Shown: positions 1-8,659 of the stretch, in pieces
How positions within the stretch are numbered: the stretch's first letter is position 1
How the letters are laid out: each line of letters begins with the position of its first letter
Program-made: the position numbers and the translations under genes
The notes under the pieces: model-generated
Databases searched by the model: none
The model's input: the letters and a program-made list of their open reading frames with translations, nothing else
What the model was told of the DNA's origin: nothing
Assembly (NCBI GenBank): GCA_040391535.1
Contig: JBEBXQ010000087.1
Span: 1 to 21,552 of the forward strand
Length of the DNA stretch: 21,552 nt
Direction of reading: 5' to 3'
Source: JBEBXQ01 sp040391535
Lineage (GTDB): Bacteria; Bacteroidota; Bacteroidia; Cytophagales; Spirosomataceae

Positions 1-25
1 CCTGTTCCGTAAGGATTACCCCAAT

Positions 26-1369
26 TTACCTTCCGGAAAATAACTCTTTCAACTGCCGCTCAGGGGTAGTCCCTTTCTCCAGTGCCCAACGCATCCACAG
101 ATAATAGACCAGGCCGGTTACAAACATGCCGTTCAGCAGTGAAATGAAAAATTCCTGGGAGAAATACCCTACCAGAAACCCCGCAATCCAGGCAAGGTAG
201 GCGGCAGGATTAAAGCGCATATCGGGTTGCTGAAAATCCTTTTCATACAGATAACGGCGCTTCGGGAAACACCAGTAGTCAATGATCACGGTCATGGCTA
301 TAGGCCCTACCAGCCAGGCCAGAAACTGTAAAAAGAAATTGAAGATCTGGTCGGGGCCATACCATGAAAAACATAACGCCAGCAACCAGCAGATTATCAA
401 TACCAGCTTACGGTTTTCTTCCTGGTTGTTATATTGCGGCACTGGCGGTGTAGCCATCATGTTGGCACCGAAATAAATGGCCGCCATAGCCGTGGACCAG
501 GAACCGAGAAATATGGCCACAAAAGAAATTTCAAGCAGGCCAAACTTATCCATTATCAGGAATATATTCCATTCACCGGTGGCTAACGCTCCCAAAGTAG
601 CGGCCACGTACTGAAATACCATCAGCACTCCGTAGGTAAGAAACAGCCCCCAGGCGGCCTGTTTACTATCTTTATAAAAACGCGTAAAATCGGAGATAAC
701 CGTATTGGCATGCAGCCATCCACCGGCAGCTGAGGTAAAGACCACCAGGGCCGAAGCAGAAGCCACCGGTGATTTTCTGATGATTTCCTGCAAACCGCCT
801 CCGATATCCAATGCTCCCCACAGCGTTACGATCAGCACAATGACAATGGCCGGAACAGCCAGATAATCCACATAGGCAATCCATTTCATCGTTTTATAGG
901 CCGGTAGTAAAAACAGGAATGCAATCATCAGGGTCATTCCCCAATACAGCAGCGTTTGTTCATTGCCGATACCCATCATTTCAATGAAGGCGTCGCGGGT
1001 CAGGTTTAATATTACCGCAAACCAGACCACCGTAGTAATGGACATAATGAAATTGGGCAGCAGTACACCGATATTCCCATACGAATACCGGAAAATCATA
1101 GCACTGGTGTAGCCCGTTCTGGCGCCGATAATACCGATCGCAATGGCAATAAAGGTGTTGAACACACCCGCCATAGCGATCACGATCATCGCCTCCCGGA
1201 AGGATAACTGGCTGCCGACGAGTCCGCCCACCAGAAGACTGGAAACGGTGAGTACCAACCCCCACAGAATAAATGTATTACTCCAGAACCCTAATTTTTT
1301 AGCGTCCGGCAGTTTCGATCTTACCTCGTCTCCCTCGTTTAAATACGGTTCTGTACCTATAGTTTCCAT
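26..1369 (-). CDS. NCS1-family permease (CodB-like nucleobase:cation symporter)
   Basis: Inner-membrane secondary transporter of the NCS1 family, whose known members carry cytosine, purines, allantoin, hydantoins or vitamins with H+ or Na+. The protein is almost entirely hydrophobic, with roughly 12 membrane segments. The stretch around residues 81-105 (IGARTGYTSAMIFRYSYGN) resembles the cytosine-permease signature, and the length of 447 aa is normal for the family. I use the ATG at 1369. A longer reading from ATG 1414 adds 15 lysine/isoleucine-rich residues and overlaps the kinase gene by 26 bp, whereas the shorter start leaves a 19-bp gap behind an A-rich leader. It is the last gene of the minus-strand cluster, and no terminator is visible in the 25 bases left. 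Its substrate is unknown. In this setting it may carry a cyclic or nitrogenous sugar-derived product rather than a nucleobase. Confidence 0.85.
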   Translation of the reverse strand: METIGTEPYLNEGDEVRSKLPDAKKLGFWSNTFILWGLVLTVSSLLVGGLVGSQLSFREAMIVIAMAGVFNTFIAIAIGIIGARTGYTSAMIFRYSYGNIGVLLPNFIMSITTVVWFAVILNLTRDAFIEMMGIGNEQTLLYWGMTLMIAFLFLLPAYKTMKWIAYVDYLAVPAIVIVLIVTLWGALDIGGGLQEIIRKSPVASASALVVFTSAAGGWLHANTVISDFTRFYKDSKQAAWGLFLTYGVLMVFQYVAATLGALATGEWNIFLIMDKFGLLEISFVAIFLGSWSTAMAAIYFGANMMATPPVPQYNNQEENRKLVLIICWLLALCFSWYGPDQIFNFFLQFLAWLVGPIAMTVIIDYWCFPKRRYLYEKDFQQPDMRFNPAAYLAWIAGFLVGYFSQEFFISLLNGMFVTGLVYYLWMRWALEKGTTPERQLKELFSGR

Positions 1370-1388
1370 AATGATTATGTTTTTGTTT

Positions 1389-2444
1389 TTAAATACACGG
1401 GTTACATTGGTCATTGTTTATCCAGCCGGTTATGCCATATTCATCCATCAGCGACAGGCAGGCAGAAAGCGGTTTGATTCCTTCAGAGGCACTGGCCGCT
1501 GTAAGACTGGCCGCTGCCACACATACACCCCATTTCAATGCCTTATCCATCGCATTTCCTTCGTGAATACCGGTCAATACTCCCGCGGCAAAGGCATCGC
1601 CGGCACCCACTGTGCCTCTGATTAATTCAGGAGGTATTTTTACAGCGTTCTGCACACAAACGGTTCCCTTCTGATGCAGGGCAACGGCCCCTTGCGGAAA
1701 GTGAATAACCACCCATCCGTTAGCGCCCATATCCAGGATGTGCTGCGCCATACTTTTTATACTTTGCAGTGAAGGTCCGGTCTCTGAAAACAGCAATTTT
1801 TCGCCGGTCAGCTTCTGTGCTTCAAATTCATTGATAAACAGTATATCCGTATAAGGTAATGCTGACGGAATAATGCTACCATACCGGTCAGACTGCTCAC
1901 TGACAATATCAACGGAAGTAAGCAATCCGGCTGCTTTGGCTGATGCCAGCACTTTCGCGGCTTCCGACACACCGTTATGATCCAGTGTGTCCAGCTGATC
2001 GAGCAACAACAGATAGCCCAGATGAAAAATCAGGGCGTTGGTATGCTTAAAATCAAAATCATCGGCACCAAGTCCGGAATTGACCCCTCTGAAATGAAAA
2101 AAAGTCCGCCTGCCGGTATGGGCGACCGTCATGACGTCGGTATAGGAGGTCTGGCCATCCCGGATTGTTTTCAGCTGTGAAACATCAATACCCAGTTGCC
2201 GGCATTCGTCCAGAATATACCGGCCGCTTTCATCGTCACCTACCCGCCCGATCCCGGCCAGCGGTATACTTACATTCAATCTGGAAACCGCTTTCAGAAC
2301 ACTGTATGGGGCGCCACCGTTGGATGTGCCGGCAGACCGGATATTGGCGAGCGCTTCTTCACCCGGATAGACATCTGTCATTTTCACAAAATCGACAATC
2401 CAGTTTCCTCCCGCGATAATGCCTCGTCTGATCGTATTTTTCAT
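1389..2444 (-). CDS. PfkB-family (ribokinase-like) carbohydrate kinase
   Basis: Predicted cytosolic ATP-dependent kinase phosphorylating the hydroxymethyl group of a sugar, nucleoside or cyclitol derivative. With the 351-aa reading, the N-terminal substrate region includes GGNWIVD (12-18) and GGAPYSVLKAVSRL (43-56). An NEFEA segment lies at 205-209. The anion-hole and catalytic-base motif is GTVGAGDAFAAG at 277-288, with D283 the expected base. These are PfkB signatures. The longer reading begins with a GTG at 2483; I prefer ATG 2444, directly before the conserved glycine-rich strand and 51 bp from the upstream dehydrogenase gene. An aldolase lies two genes upstream, so kinase plus aldolase suggests phosphorylation followed by C-C cleavage, as in inositol, tagatose or autoinducer-2 degradation. 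The specificity cannot be read from the sequence. Confidence 0.9.
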   Translation of the reverse strand: MKNTIRRGIIAGGNWIVDFVKMTDVYPGEEALANIRSAGTSNGGAPYSVLKAVSRLNVSIPLAGIGRVGDDESGRYILDECRQLGIDVSQLKTIRDGQTSYTDVMTVAHTGRRTFFHFRGVNSGLGADDFDFKHTNALIFHLGYLLLLDQLDTLDHNGVSEAAKVLASAKAAGLLTSVDIVSEQSDRYGSIIPSALPYTDILFINEFEAQKLTGEKLLFSETGPSLQSIKSMAQHILDMGANGWVVIHFPQGAVALHQKGTVCVQNAVKIPPELIRGTVGAGDAFAAGVLTGIHEGNAMDKALKWGVCVAAASLTAASASEGIKPLSACLSLMDEYGITGWINNDQCNPCI

Positions 2445-2495
2445 AAAAACAGAATATGCTGATAGTCCATAATTATACGCCACCGGCCAAAGCCG

Positions 2496-3626
2496 TCAGC
2501 CGATTTTAACGGCTGTTTTCCGTTCATTGGAAACCAGTGCCTGTCTGAATACCTGGTGACTCTGAACCGCTTCGTCAGGTGTAACGCATCCGAATCTGTT
2601 TTCCAGAAACCCGCCCCTTTCAGCAAAAAAAGCGGCGAGCATCTGCATAAAACAATCCGGAAAGCCCGGTTCAAAAATACCACCGGTAATGGTCGGGAAT
2701 GACGTCTGAAAACCCAGATCAATTCTTTTCCAGCCTTGCTCCTGACTGCGCTCATAGAGCCACAGTACTTTTGTGTCACAGGTATTGTACCGGACACCGC
2801 CTTCTGTCCCCAGCACTTCAATATACCAGGAGTTGGTTTGTCCGGGAGCCAGGCGTTTCATTTCCAGTAGCATCGGAATTTCATTTCCGTCCACAGTCAC
2901 CGCAGTCGATAAAGTTGCGTTGTTCCAGGTATCACAAACGGCCTTCCCCCCCTTTCCGTCGGGGCGAAGCGTGATGATTTTCTGGAGCTGTGCAAAAACC
3001 CTTTGTGGCATCCAGCCCATTCTTAAAGGAATATGCATCACATGCATTCCCAGATCTCCCAATACACCGATCTCACCACAATAAGCCGATTGTCTTTTCC
3101 AGTTGATCGGTTTTTCAGGATCCATATCACTGGAATGGCAAAAACCCGCATTGACCTCAAAAATCTGACCGAGCCTTCCCGAACATATTTCTTCAATCAC
3201 GCGTCGGGCACCCGGGAGAAACGGCATTTCGGAGCTGCATCGCACAAACCGTCCCAACTCGTTTGCACGGTTTCTGATTTTCACCGCCGCCTCCAGGTCT
3301 ATTCCGAAAGGTTTTTCGGCTAATAAATCTTTACCTGCTTCCAGCACATCGAGGTAATACTGCAGATGCAAATGATGAGGTAACGCAACGTAGACTACTG
3401 AAATATCTTTACGGGCCAGCAGTTCCCTGTAATCGGTAGTTAATAATTCAACCGAGGGAATCTGTCTGTACCAGTTCAGGGCCTCTTCATTCAGGTCACA
3501 TACGGCTTTCAGGATGACATTCACCGGAAAATGCTGCAAGGCAAACCATCTTCCGAAGGCGCTGGCCACTTCCTTTCCCATCAGGCCGCCCCCGATAATG
3601 CCAACCCCTACAACGGATTTTTCCAT
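2496..3626 (-). CDS. Gfo/Idh/MocA-family NAD(P)-dependent oxidoreductase, cytosolic
   Basis: Predicted soluble sugar or cyclitol dehydrogenase of 376 aa. It starts with a canonical Rossmann fingerprint, GIIGGGLMGKE (9-19). The family lysine motif is intact as EKPFG (104-108, K105), and the second-domain Asp/His motif appears as GDLGMHVMH (190-198; D191, H195). There is no signal peptide, so it should act in the cytosol, unlike two other Gfo/Idh proteins in the cluster. It lies 4 bp after the class I aldolase gene and 51 bp before the kinase start, which indicates co-transcription and a shared pathway. It is unusually cysteine-rich for the family. Known relatives oxidise myo-inositol, scyllo-inositol, glucose or UDP-sugars; the substrate here is unknown. 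Confidence 0.9.
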   Translation of the reverse strand: MEKSVVGVGIIGGGLMGKEVASAFGRWFALQHFPVNVILKAVCDLNEEALNWYRQIPSVELLTTDYRELLARKDISVVYVALPHHLHLQYYLDVLEAGKDLLAEKPFGIDLEAAVKIRNRANELGRFVRCSSEMPFLPGARRVIEEICSGRLGQIFEVNAGFCHSSDMDPEKPINWKRQSAYCGEIGVLGDLGMHVMHIPLRMGWMPQRVFAQLQKIITLRPDGKGGKAVCDTWNNATLSTAVTVDGNEIPMLLEMKRLAPGQTNSWYIEVLGTEGGVRYNTCDTKVLWLYERSQEQGWKRIDLGFQTSFPTITGGIFEPGFPDCFMQMLAAFFAERGGFLENRFGCVTPDEAVQSHQVFRQALVSNERKTAVKIG

Positions 3627-3630
3627 ACCG

Positions 3631-4464
3631 CTATCCGTTTATAAAATGAAGCACATCTGATGGCCGGGCATCTTCATGGACAATCGCCATTAACGCCCTG
3701 GTCATACCACCCGGATTGACATGCTGAACCACGTTGCGGCCATACACAATCCCTTTGGTTCCCTGCTGCATCAGCCGGTAGGTTTTATCCAGAATTTCCT
3801 CGTCAGGGGCGCGTCCGCCGCCTCTGACCAGAATAGGGACAGAACCCGCCAGCTCGACAATTTTATAATAATCATCCACACCGTCTGTCGGATCAGCTTT
3901 GATCAGATCGGCACCAAGTTCGACAGCCTGACGAACCATAGGTGCTATCAGGTTTATATTCCCGTCGACCATATAACCACCGGCTTCCTGATTCGGCCTG
4001 AAAACCAGCGGTTCAATCATTAACGGCATGGAATAATAATCACAAAGCGGCTTAAGCTTCAGTATGTTCTGAATACAATGATCTGTAACTTCCGGTGCGC
4101 CGGGAATCCTGAACAGATTGACCACCACACAGGCGGCATCCAGCCGGAGGGCCTGCAAAACGGGCTCTTCGATCATACGGCTGTAGAGCACTTCCGGCAA
4201 TGATGACCCATATACATTCGCGACATCTGTACGCAAAACAAGTGCCGGTTTCCTTTTTCCAGGGATGGACTGCAAATGATGGGCCTGTCCTATGGTTAAC
4301 TGAATCGCATCAGGACCGGCATCTACCAGCACCTGCACGGAGCGCTGTATATTTTCGATACCGGATAAAAATGTATTTTCGCAAAAGAAGCCATGGTCTA
4401 TGGCCACGTCAAAGCACTTCCCCGATTGTTCATTGAACAACCTGTTTAATCTGCTGGATTTCAT
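3631..4464 (-). CDS. Class I aldolase of the FbaB/LsrF (DhnA) family
   Basis: Predicted Schiff-base aldolase with a TIM-barrel fold, acting on a phosphorylated sugar or ketone; relatives include archaeal-type fructose-bisphosphate aldolase and LsrF. In the 277-aa reading, the first strand carries the family DHG motif in CFDVAIDHGFF (17-27). The likely Schiff-base lysine is K189 in GADLIKADP. The phosphate-binding loops are RGGGR (214-218) and GIVYGRNV (238-245). All key positions look intact. An upstream ATG at 4509 would add 15 residues (MSIPYCEQKTIKFYF) not resembling the family. I therefore use ATG 4464, though the longer start leaves only 22 bp to the preceding gene and cannot be excluded. 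With the downstream PfkB kinase it gives the cluster a kinase/aldolase exit to central metabolism. Confidence 0.87.
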   Translation of the reverse strand: MKSSRLNRLFNEQSGKCFDVAIDHGFFCENTFLSGIENIQRSVQVLVDAGPDAIQLTIGQAHHLQSIPGKRKPALVLRTDVANVYGSSLPEVLYSRMIEEPVLQALRLDAACVVVNLFRIPGAPEVTDHCIQNILKLKPLCDYYSMPLMIEPLVFRPNQEAGGYMVDGNINLIAPMVRQAVELGADLIKADPTDGVDDYYKIVELAGSVPILVRGGGRAPDEEILDKTYRLMQQGTKGIVYGRNVVQHVNPGGMTRALMAIVHEDARPSDVLHFING

Positions 4465-4531
4465 AAAATAAAATTTAATGGTTTTCTGTTCGCAATACGG
4501 AATGCTCATCCTTATTGCTTAAATACTTTTT

Positions 4532-5548
4532 TTAATGCTCTTTCAGAAGTCCGGCAACACTCACCGGTACTCCGCCCTTTTTTTTACTTTGATACGCGGC
4601 TTCCATAAAAGCATATATTTCAATGGTTTCCTTCTCCGGCACGGGTAATTCGCCTGATCGGAAAAAATGAAGAATAGCGATTACCAGTGGCCTGTACCCT
4701 TCAAACTTTCCAAGCGGCGCAATGGCTTTGCTCCCGAAAACAGTGCCACCAAACCCGGACCTTCCTTTTCGGATTCCCCGAACGGTACCGATGCGGCCGT
4801 CGGCCCAGGTACCTACGGCCACATCCGTATCGTTTTGATGAGTACAACTTACCCACTGGCAATGACTTCCCATGACCGTGTAAAGCAATTCTACCGCATG
4901 GGTCCCGTCCCAAAACAAATCAACATGCGCAGGCTGAATGGGGGCCGGACCGTAAACATCTGCTCCAAGCACTTCCCCGACAATCCTTCCGTTTGCCGTT
5001 TCAGCACCTTCTTTGATGTACCGGAGGGCCGAAGCAGAAAACACCGGAACCTTATACCGGCGGGCAGTCTCGTAAATCTTCACTACCTGCTCAAACGTAT
5101 CCGCTACAGGTTTATCAAGGTAAACCCTTTTACCGGCCTGTAATACCGGAATGATTTCCTGATAATGGGGCCTGCCGTCATTGGTCAGGAGCATTACGGC
5201 ATCCACTTCTTTCAACAGGTTTTCTATGGAGCTGACAAACTTCACGCGGTTTTTAATCATTACCGACCGGAAGTTTTCCAGCTGAGCCTCTGAAAATTCC
5301 ACATCCTTATTTCCCGGAGGATGATATACAGCCGTTACCACGCAGTCTGCAAAATCACTGTTCTTTAATTCTCCGTTAATAATTTCTGTAAAATCGGCAG
5401 AATGCACCGACAAACCGATCATACCAATCCTGATTACCGGGCTCTGGCGGACAGGAAACAAATCAACGCTTCCTTTAACCCCGGCTCCGACCAGCATCAT
5501 GGAACTGATGAAAAAACGCCTTGAATAATTCCTTTCCGGATGATGCAT
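4532..5548 (-). CDS. Tat-exported Gfo/Idh/MocA-like oxidoreductase, paralogue 2
   Basis: Putative periplasmic oxidoreductase of 338 aa. The N-terminus has a twin-arginine signal, SRRFFIS (9-15), followed by a short hydrophobic run. The Rossmann strand reads IGMIGLSVHSADF (41-53), so GLSVHS replaces the usual second half of GxGxxG. The catalytic-lysine motif is LDKPVAD (144-150, K146) instead of EKP. The second-domain motif is DLFWDGTHAVELLY (210-223), with H217 kept and Glu where Asp is usual. It is a clear paralogue of the protein at 11654-12682, matching along its whole length including the near-identical ETIEIYAFMEAA segment near the C-terminus. Tat export implies folding with a bound cofactor before export, as in glucose-fructose oxidoreductase. 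Its reaction and even redox activity are unproven. Confidence 0.85.
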   Translation of the reverse strand: MHHPERNYSRRFFISSMMLVGAGVKGSVDLFPVRQSPVIRIGMIGLSVHSADFTEIINGELKNSDFADCVVTAVYHPPGNKDVEFSEAQLENFRSVMIKNRVKFVSSIENLLKEVDAVMLLTNDGRPHYQEIIPVLQAGKRVYLDKPVADTFEQVVKIYETARRYKVPVFSASALRYIKEGAETANGRIVGEVLGADVYGPAPIQPAHVDLFWDGTHAVELLYTVMGSHCQWVSCTHQNDTDVAVGTWADGRIGTVRGIRKGRSGFGGTVFGSKAIAPLGKFEGYRPLVIAILHFFRSGELPVPEKETIEIYAFMEAAYQSKKKGGVPVSVAGLLKEH

Positions 5549-5581
5549 AATCTATACCAAAAGATATTTAACGTATGTTCA

Positions 5582-8500
5582 TTACTTCACTTTCATCAGG
5601 CCACGCATTACGGGGCCATGACCCGGGAAAGTACAGACAAACTGATAATCACCCGGTTGTGCAGGCGCATCGAATCTCATCACTTCTTTGGTTTTCGGGC
5701 CAATCAGCTTTGAGGCGTAAAGGATTTTCTTATTCTGAGGTGTATAATTCAGCTTTTCTCCGTTTTCACCCATCTCCATGGCCTGTTGCGCGACCTCGTC
5801 CGCTGCACCGGGTGTTACAATCAGCAGATTATGGGGCATCAGATCTATATTATCAAGGGTCAGTTCTACTTTTTGCCCTGCCTTAACCGTAAACTCAGCT
5901 ACTGAAAACCGTAGTTGAATGGCCTCCACCGTCAGCTTAGCTACCTGCTCTTTGGTGAGATCAAGCTTTTTGTCAAAGTTCCCCGCGGAACCTGATTCCG
6001 GAGCGGGAGCCTGTGTTCCATGACTGCTGTGATCAACGGATGCAGAAGAATCAGGTTTTTGCCAGAAGCTCTCGTAAAATGTTCTGAATTGCATTCCGCT
6101 GATTTTATTATCAGTTCCCCCGGAAAAATGGGAACTTCTGTCGCTCCAGAACCATGCTACCTTCTGTGCCGCTATCCGTGCCTGTTCTTCCGGTGCCTGC
6201 AGCATCACCCGTAACAAGCTGTTGTTTTTGACATTATGCTGCTGGTGTACCCAAAGAATTTCGAGCATCGGCAGTATATCCTCTTTTTTATTAACGTCCA
6301 GTTTTGCTGCCCATTCCTGTGCTTTCTGAATCACCTCTTCCGTTTTTCTCCCGCTGAGCTCTACTCTTACCCGGTGACGTACTTCATCTTCCTTGCTCCT
6401 GAATAACTCAAACAGTTTTTCCACGGGTTCCCCTGCAATTTTAGCGGGTGTAAGCAGCGGTCTGTTCCTGGCAGTAACCCTGTAAATTCTTCCGTGTTTC
6501 TGATCCCGGCTGGCATCCCTGAGGTTATACGGCGAGTGCGTTATTACTGCATTTTGCCAGTCGCTGAAATACAACGCACCATCAGGACCCACAACAGCAT
6601 CTGTAGGCCTGAAGTTGGGATCACCGGTGTAGCTTGCAGGTATAGGCCGTGGTGCCGCTTCACTGTTGGGGGCAAATTTCGGATCATTTCCGGTATACAG
6701 GAAATTTTCCGCTTCAATTCCTTCAATGACACCTTCCTTTTTGTATTCAAGGTTATACCGCTTAATACCCTGGTATCCGATGACATTCAGCAGCATGAAA
6801 CTGTTCCAGTATTTATCAGGAAAATGAGAACTTGCCATCACCATATTAGCGGTTACCGGCCTTACGGTCTGGGCAAACAACGGTCTTTTATCAAACCTGC
6901 TCACATCGGTTGTAGAAGTTACTTTACGGTCATAATATACCTGGAAAGTCTTACCGCTGGTAGCATCTGAAATAAACATATTTCCCCATTTATCAACGCT
7001 TATTCCATGCGAATTGGGCGTATTTTCCACCACAAAGGAATACTCGAAGGTTCTGGGATTGAAACGGTACAACCCGGGAGTTCCTGACTCCTCGCTTTTG
7101 CGGTAAGGCGTTTCGACGTTTTCCAGAATAAAAATACCCCGCTGGTAATAGATATTGCCATCCGGAGCAAAAATCAGATTATTTGCTGAATGGTGGGTAT
7201 CATCCGATCCCAGGCCGCCAAACAGCTGTTGGGAATAATCTGCCACGCCATCACCGTCGGTATCTTTCAGAAAAAGAATATCCGGTGCGGAAATGACCAC
7301 TACCCCGTTATTCCAGAATTCAAATCCTGTAGGATTGGAAACGTGTGCAAAAGTGGTTGATTTATCGGCCTTTCCGTCTCCGTCAGTATCGGTGAGGTAA
7401 ACCAGGCGGTCTTTCATCGGCGTCCGGGGCTCCCATTTCGGGTAATCGGCCCAGGCCGCTACCCACATCTGCCCTTTTGAATCTACCTGCATGGCCACCG
7501 GGTTCGCGATTTCCGGAAACTCCTCTTCCGATGCAAATAAATGAACCTGAAGATCCTTAGGCACCGTCATGCGGCTGATCGCTTCTTCCGGATCAATATA
7601 GACGACATCGCGTGTAATATGCGTTCCTACGATCAGCGGATCCGGAACATTGCTGTCGTCAAGGTCCATATCACCTCCCTTTGCTCTTGCCCAGATGCGA
7701 CGATCGCGGTTGGCGGTCAGGGAGTCAATCATGACCAGCTCGCGGTTCAGTGTAGCTTTGTTACCATCCTGTATTGAACGGGTTCCCCACACGTCGTTGC
7801 CACTGGTGGTACGGTAACGCTTAAACCAGTGCCAGTTTTTATTGAGGACGGCGCTTCTGAGTGAATCCAGTTTTACGGTTTCCATTTTCACTTTTTTCCC
7901 AAGGCCATTTTCTGTAATGAATAAGCCGATCTGACGGTTACCTTCTTCATTCAGATGAATACCATTGATGGTTAGCGGCTCCTCCGTCTGATCATACATT
8001 TGCTGAGATGCCGTAAAGAGATCTACAAATCCTACGTTTTTTGCTTCTGCCACTTCTTTCATGGCTTTGGTATAAGCCGCAATCCGCAGGTTATTTTCTG
8101 AGCCATCCGGCAAATCAGGGGATTTCAGGTTTTCATGCGCAATAGGTGAAAACATAACGATGCGCGGCGTACTGACCGAATCATATTTCCGAGCAAGCGT
8201 ATGGTCAATCCAGGCTTCGAGCTGCTTTTTAAACTCCTCCGGTTTATCTTCAAAGGATTCATTGTAACCGAAAAAAGAAAAGATAACATTGGCTTTCATC
8301 TGTGTCAGATGCGCATCTCCGTCACCGAAACCCTCATGTGCCCGCGGACGGTAGTGTACCTGATCACCGGAGTAGCCAAGATTACGGATAACCAGCTCAT
8401 TTTCAGAAAAGGCTGATTGAAGATAGGTTTCCAGCCAGCCGTCGTGCTGAAAGCGCTCAGCCAGAGCATTTCCGATAATAGCAATATGATCTCCCTTTTT

Positions 8501-8605
8501 TAAAGCTACCTGCTCATCGCCGGAGCAGCCTGTAAGCATCACAGCAAAGGATACCAGGATCATCAGAATCCGCGTCATTTTCGTATGTTTTATTAAAAAT
8601 TCCAT
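5582..8605 (-). CDS. Lipoprotein: degenerate SGNH domain + PVC-type propeller + azurin-like cupredoxin
   Basis: A 1007-aa multidomain exported lipoprotein. A hydrophobic signal ends in lipobox LTGC (C27). Residues 38-235 resemble an SGNH/GDSL fold: the nucleophile block reads IGNALAE (44-50) without the serine, while LGYSGD (76-81), GYNES (113-117) and NGIHLNEEGN (214-223) correspond to the other blocks. Residues about 345-712 form a PVC-type membrane-bound-dehydrogenase-like beta-propeller with two calcium-loop motifs (DTDGDGKAD, 406-414; DTDGDGVAD, 448-456). Residues 720-850 are helical, possibly HEAT-like. A Ser/Pro/Gly linker leads to a C-terminal cupredoxin with type-1 copper ligands H925, C991, H996 and M1000, spaced as in azurin. 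No CxxCH heme motif exists. An alternative start is M10 (ATG 8578), giving a more typical signal peptide. It may be an electron-transfer partner for a periplasmic oxidation. Confidence 0.88.
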   Translation of the reverse strand: MEFLIKHTKMTRILMILVSFAVMLTGCSGDEQVALKKGDHIAIIGNALAERFQHDGWLETYLQSAFSENELVIRNLGYSGDQVHYRPRAHEGFGDGDAHLTQMKANVIFSFFGYNESFEDKPEEFKKQLEAWIDHTLARKYDSVSTPRIVMFSPIAHENLKSPDLPDGSENNLRIAAYTKAMKEVAEAKNVGFVDLFTASQQMYDQTEEPLTINGIHLNEEGNRQIGLFITENGLGKKVKMETVKLDSLRSAVLNKNWHWFKRYRTTSGNDVWGTRSIQDGNKATLNRELVMIDSLTANRDRRIWARAKGGDMDLDDSNVPDPLIVGTHITRDVVYIDPEEAISRMTVPKDLQVHLFASEEEFPEIANPVAMQVDSKGQMWVAAWADYPKWEPRTPMKDRLVYLTDTDGDGKADKSTTFAHVSNPTGFEFWNNGVVVISAPDILFLKDTDGDGVADYSQQLFGGLGSDDTHHSANNLIFAPDGNIYYQRGIFILENVETPYRKSEESGTPGLYRFNPRTFEYSFVVENTPNSHGISVDKWGNMFISDATSGKTFQVYYDRKVTSTTDVSRFDKRPLFAQTVRPVTANMVMASSHFPDKYWNSFMLLNVIGYQGIKRYNLEYKKEGVIEGIEAENFLYTGNDPKFAPNSEAAPRPIPASYTGDPNFRPTDAVVGPDGALYFSDWQNAVITHSPYNLRDASRDQKHGRIYRVTARNRPLLTPAKIAGEPVEKLFELFRSKEDEVRHRVRVELSGRKTEEVIQKAQEWAAKLDVNKKEDILPMLEILWVHQQHNVKNNSLLRVMLQAPEEQARIAAQKVAWFWSDRSSHFSGGTDNKISGMQFRTFYESFWQKPDSSASVDHSSHGTQAPAPESGSAGNFDKKLDLTKEQVAKLTVEAIQLRFSVAEFTVKAGQKVELTLDNIDLMPHNLLIVTPGAADEVAQQAMEMGENGEKLNYTPQNKKILYASKLIGPKTKEVMRFDAPAQPGDYQFVCTFPGHGPVMRGLMKVK

Positions 8606-8659
8606 TTGTTAAAAATTAAAACCGGAAATCCCCTCCGGATACTCGTTTTAATAAAAAAT

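Noticed and set aside
1143..1625. 160-codon open frame on the plus strand across the permease/kinase junction
   Set aside because: Both genes underneath have clear family motifs in their own frames; the plus-strand product resembles nothing known.
2441..2821. 126-codon minus-strand frame overlapping the Gfo/Idh 3' end
   Set aside because: Out of frame with the dehydrogenase, which is complete to its own stop; no sign of a frameshift.
4667..5143. 158-codon open frame on the plus strand
   Set aside because: Lies wholly antisense to the Tat-type Gfo/Idh gene, has no recognisable domain and a composition typical of a shadow frame.
6494..6970. 158-codon open frame on the plus strand
   Set aside because: Antisense to the beta-propeller part of the azurin-tailed lipoprotein; no family pattern and no leader.
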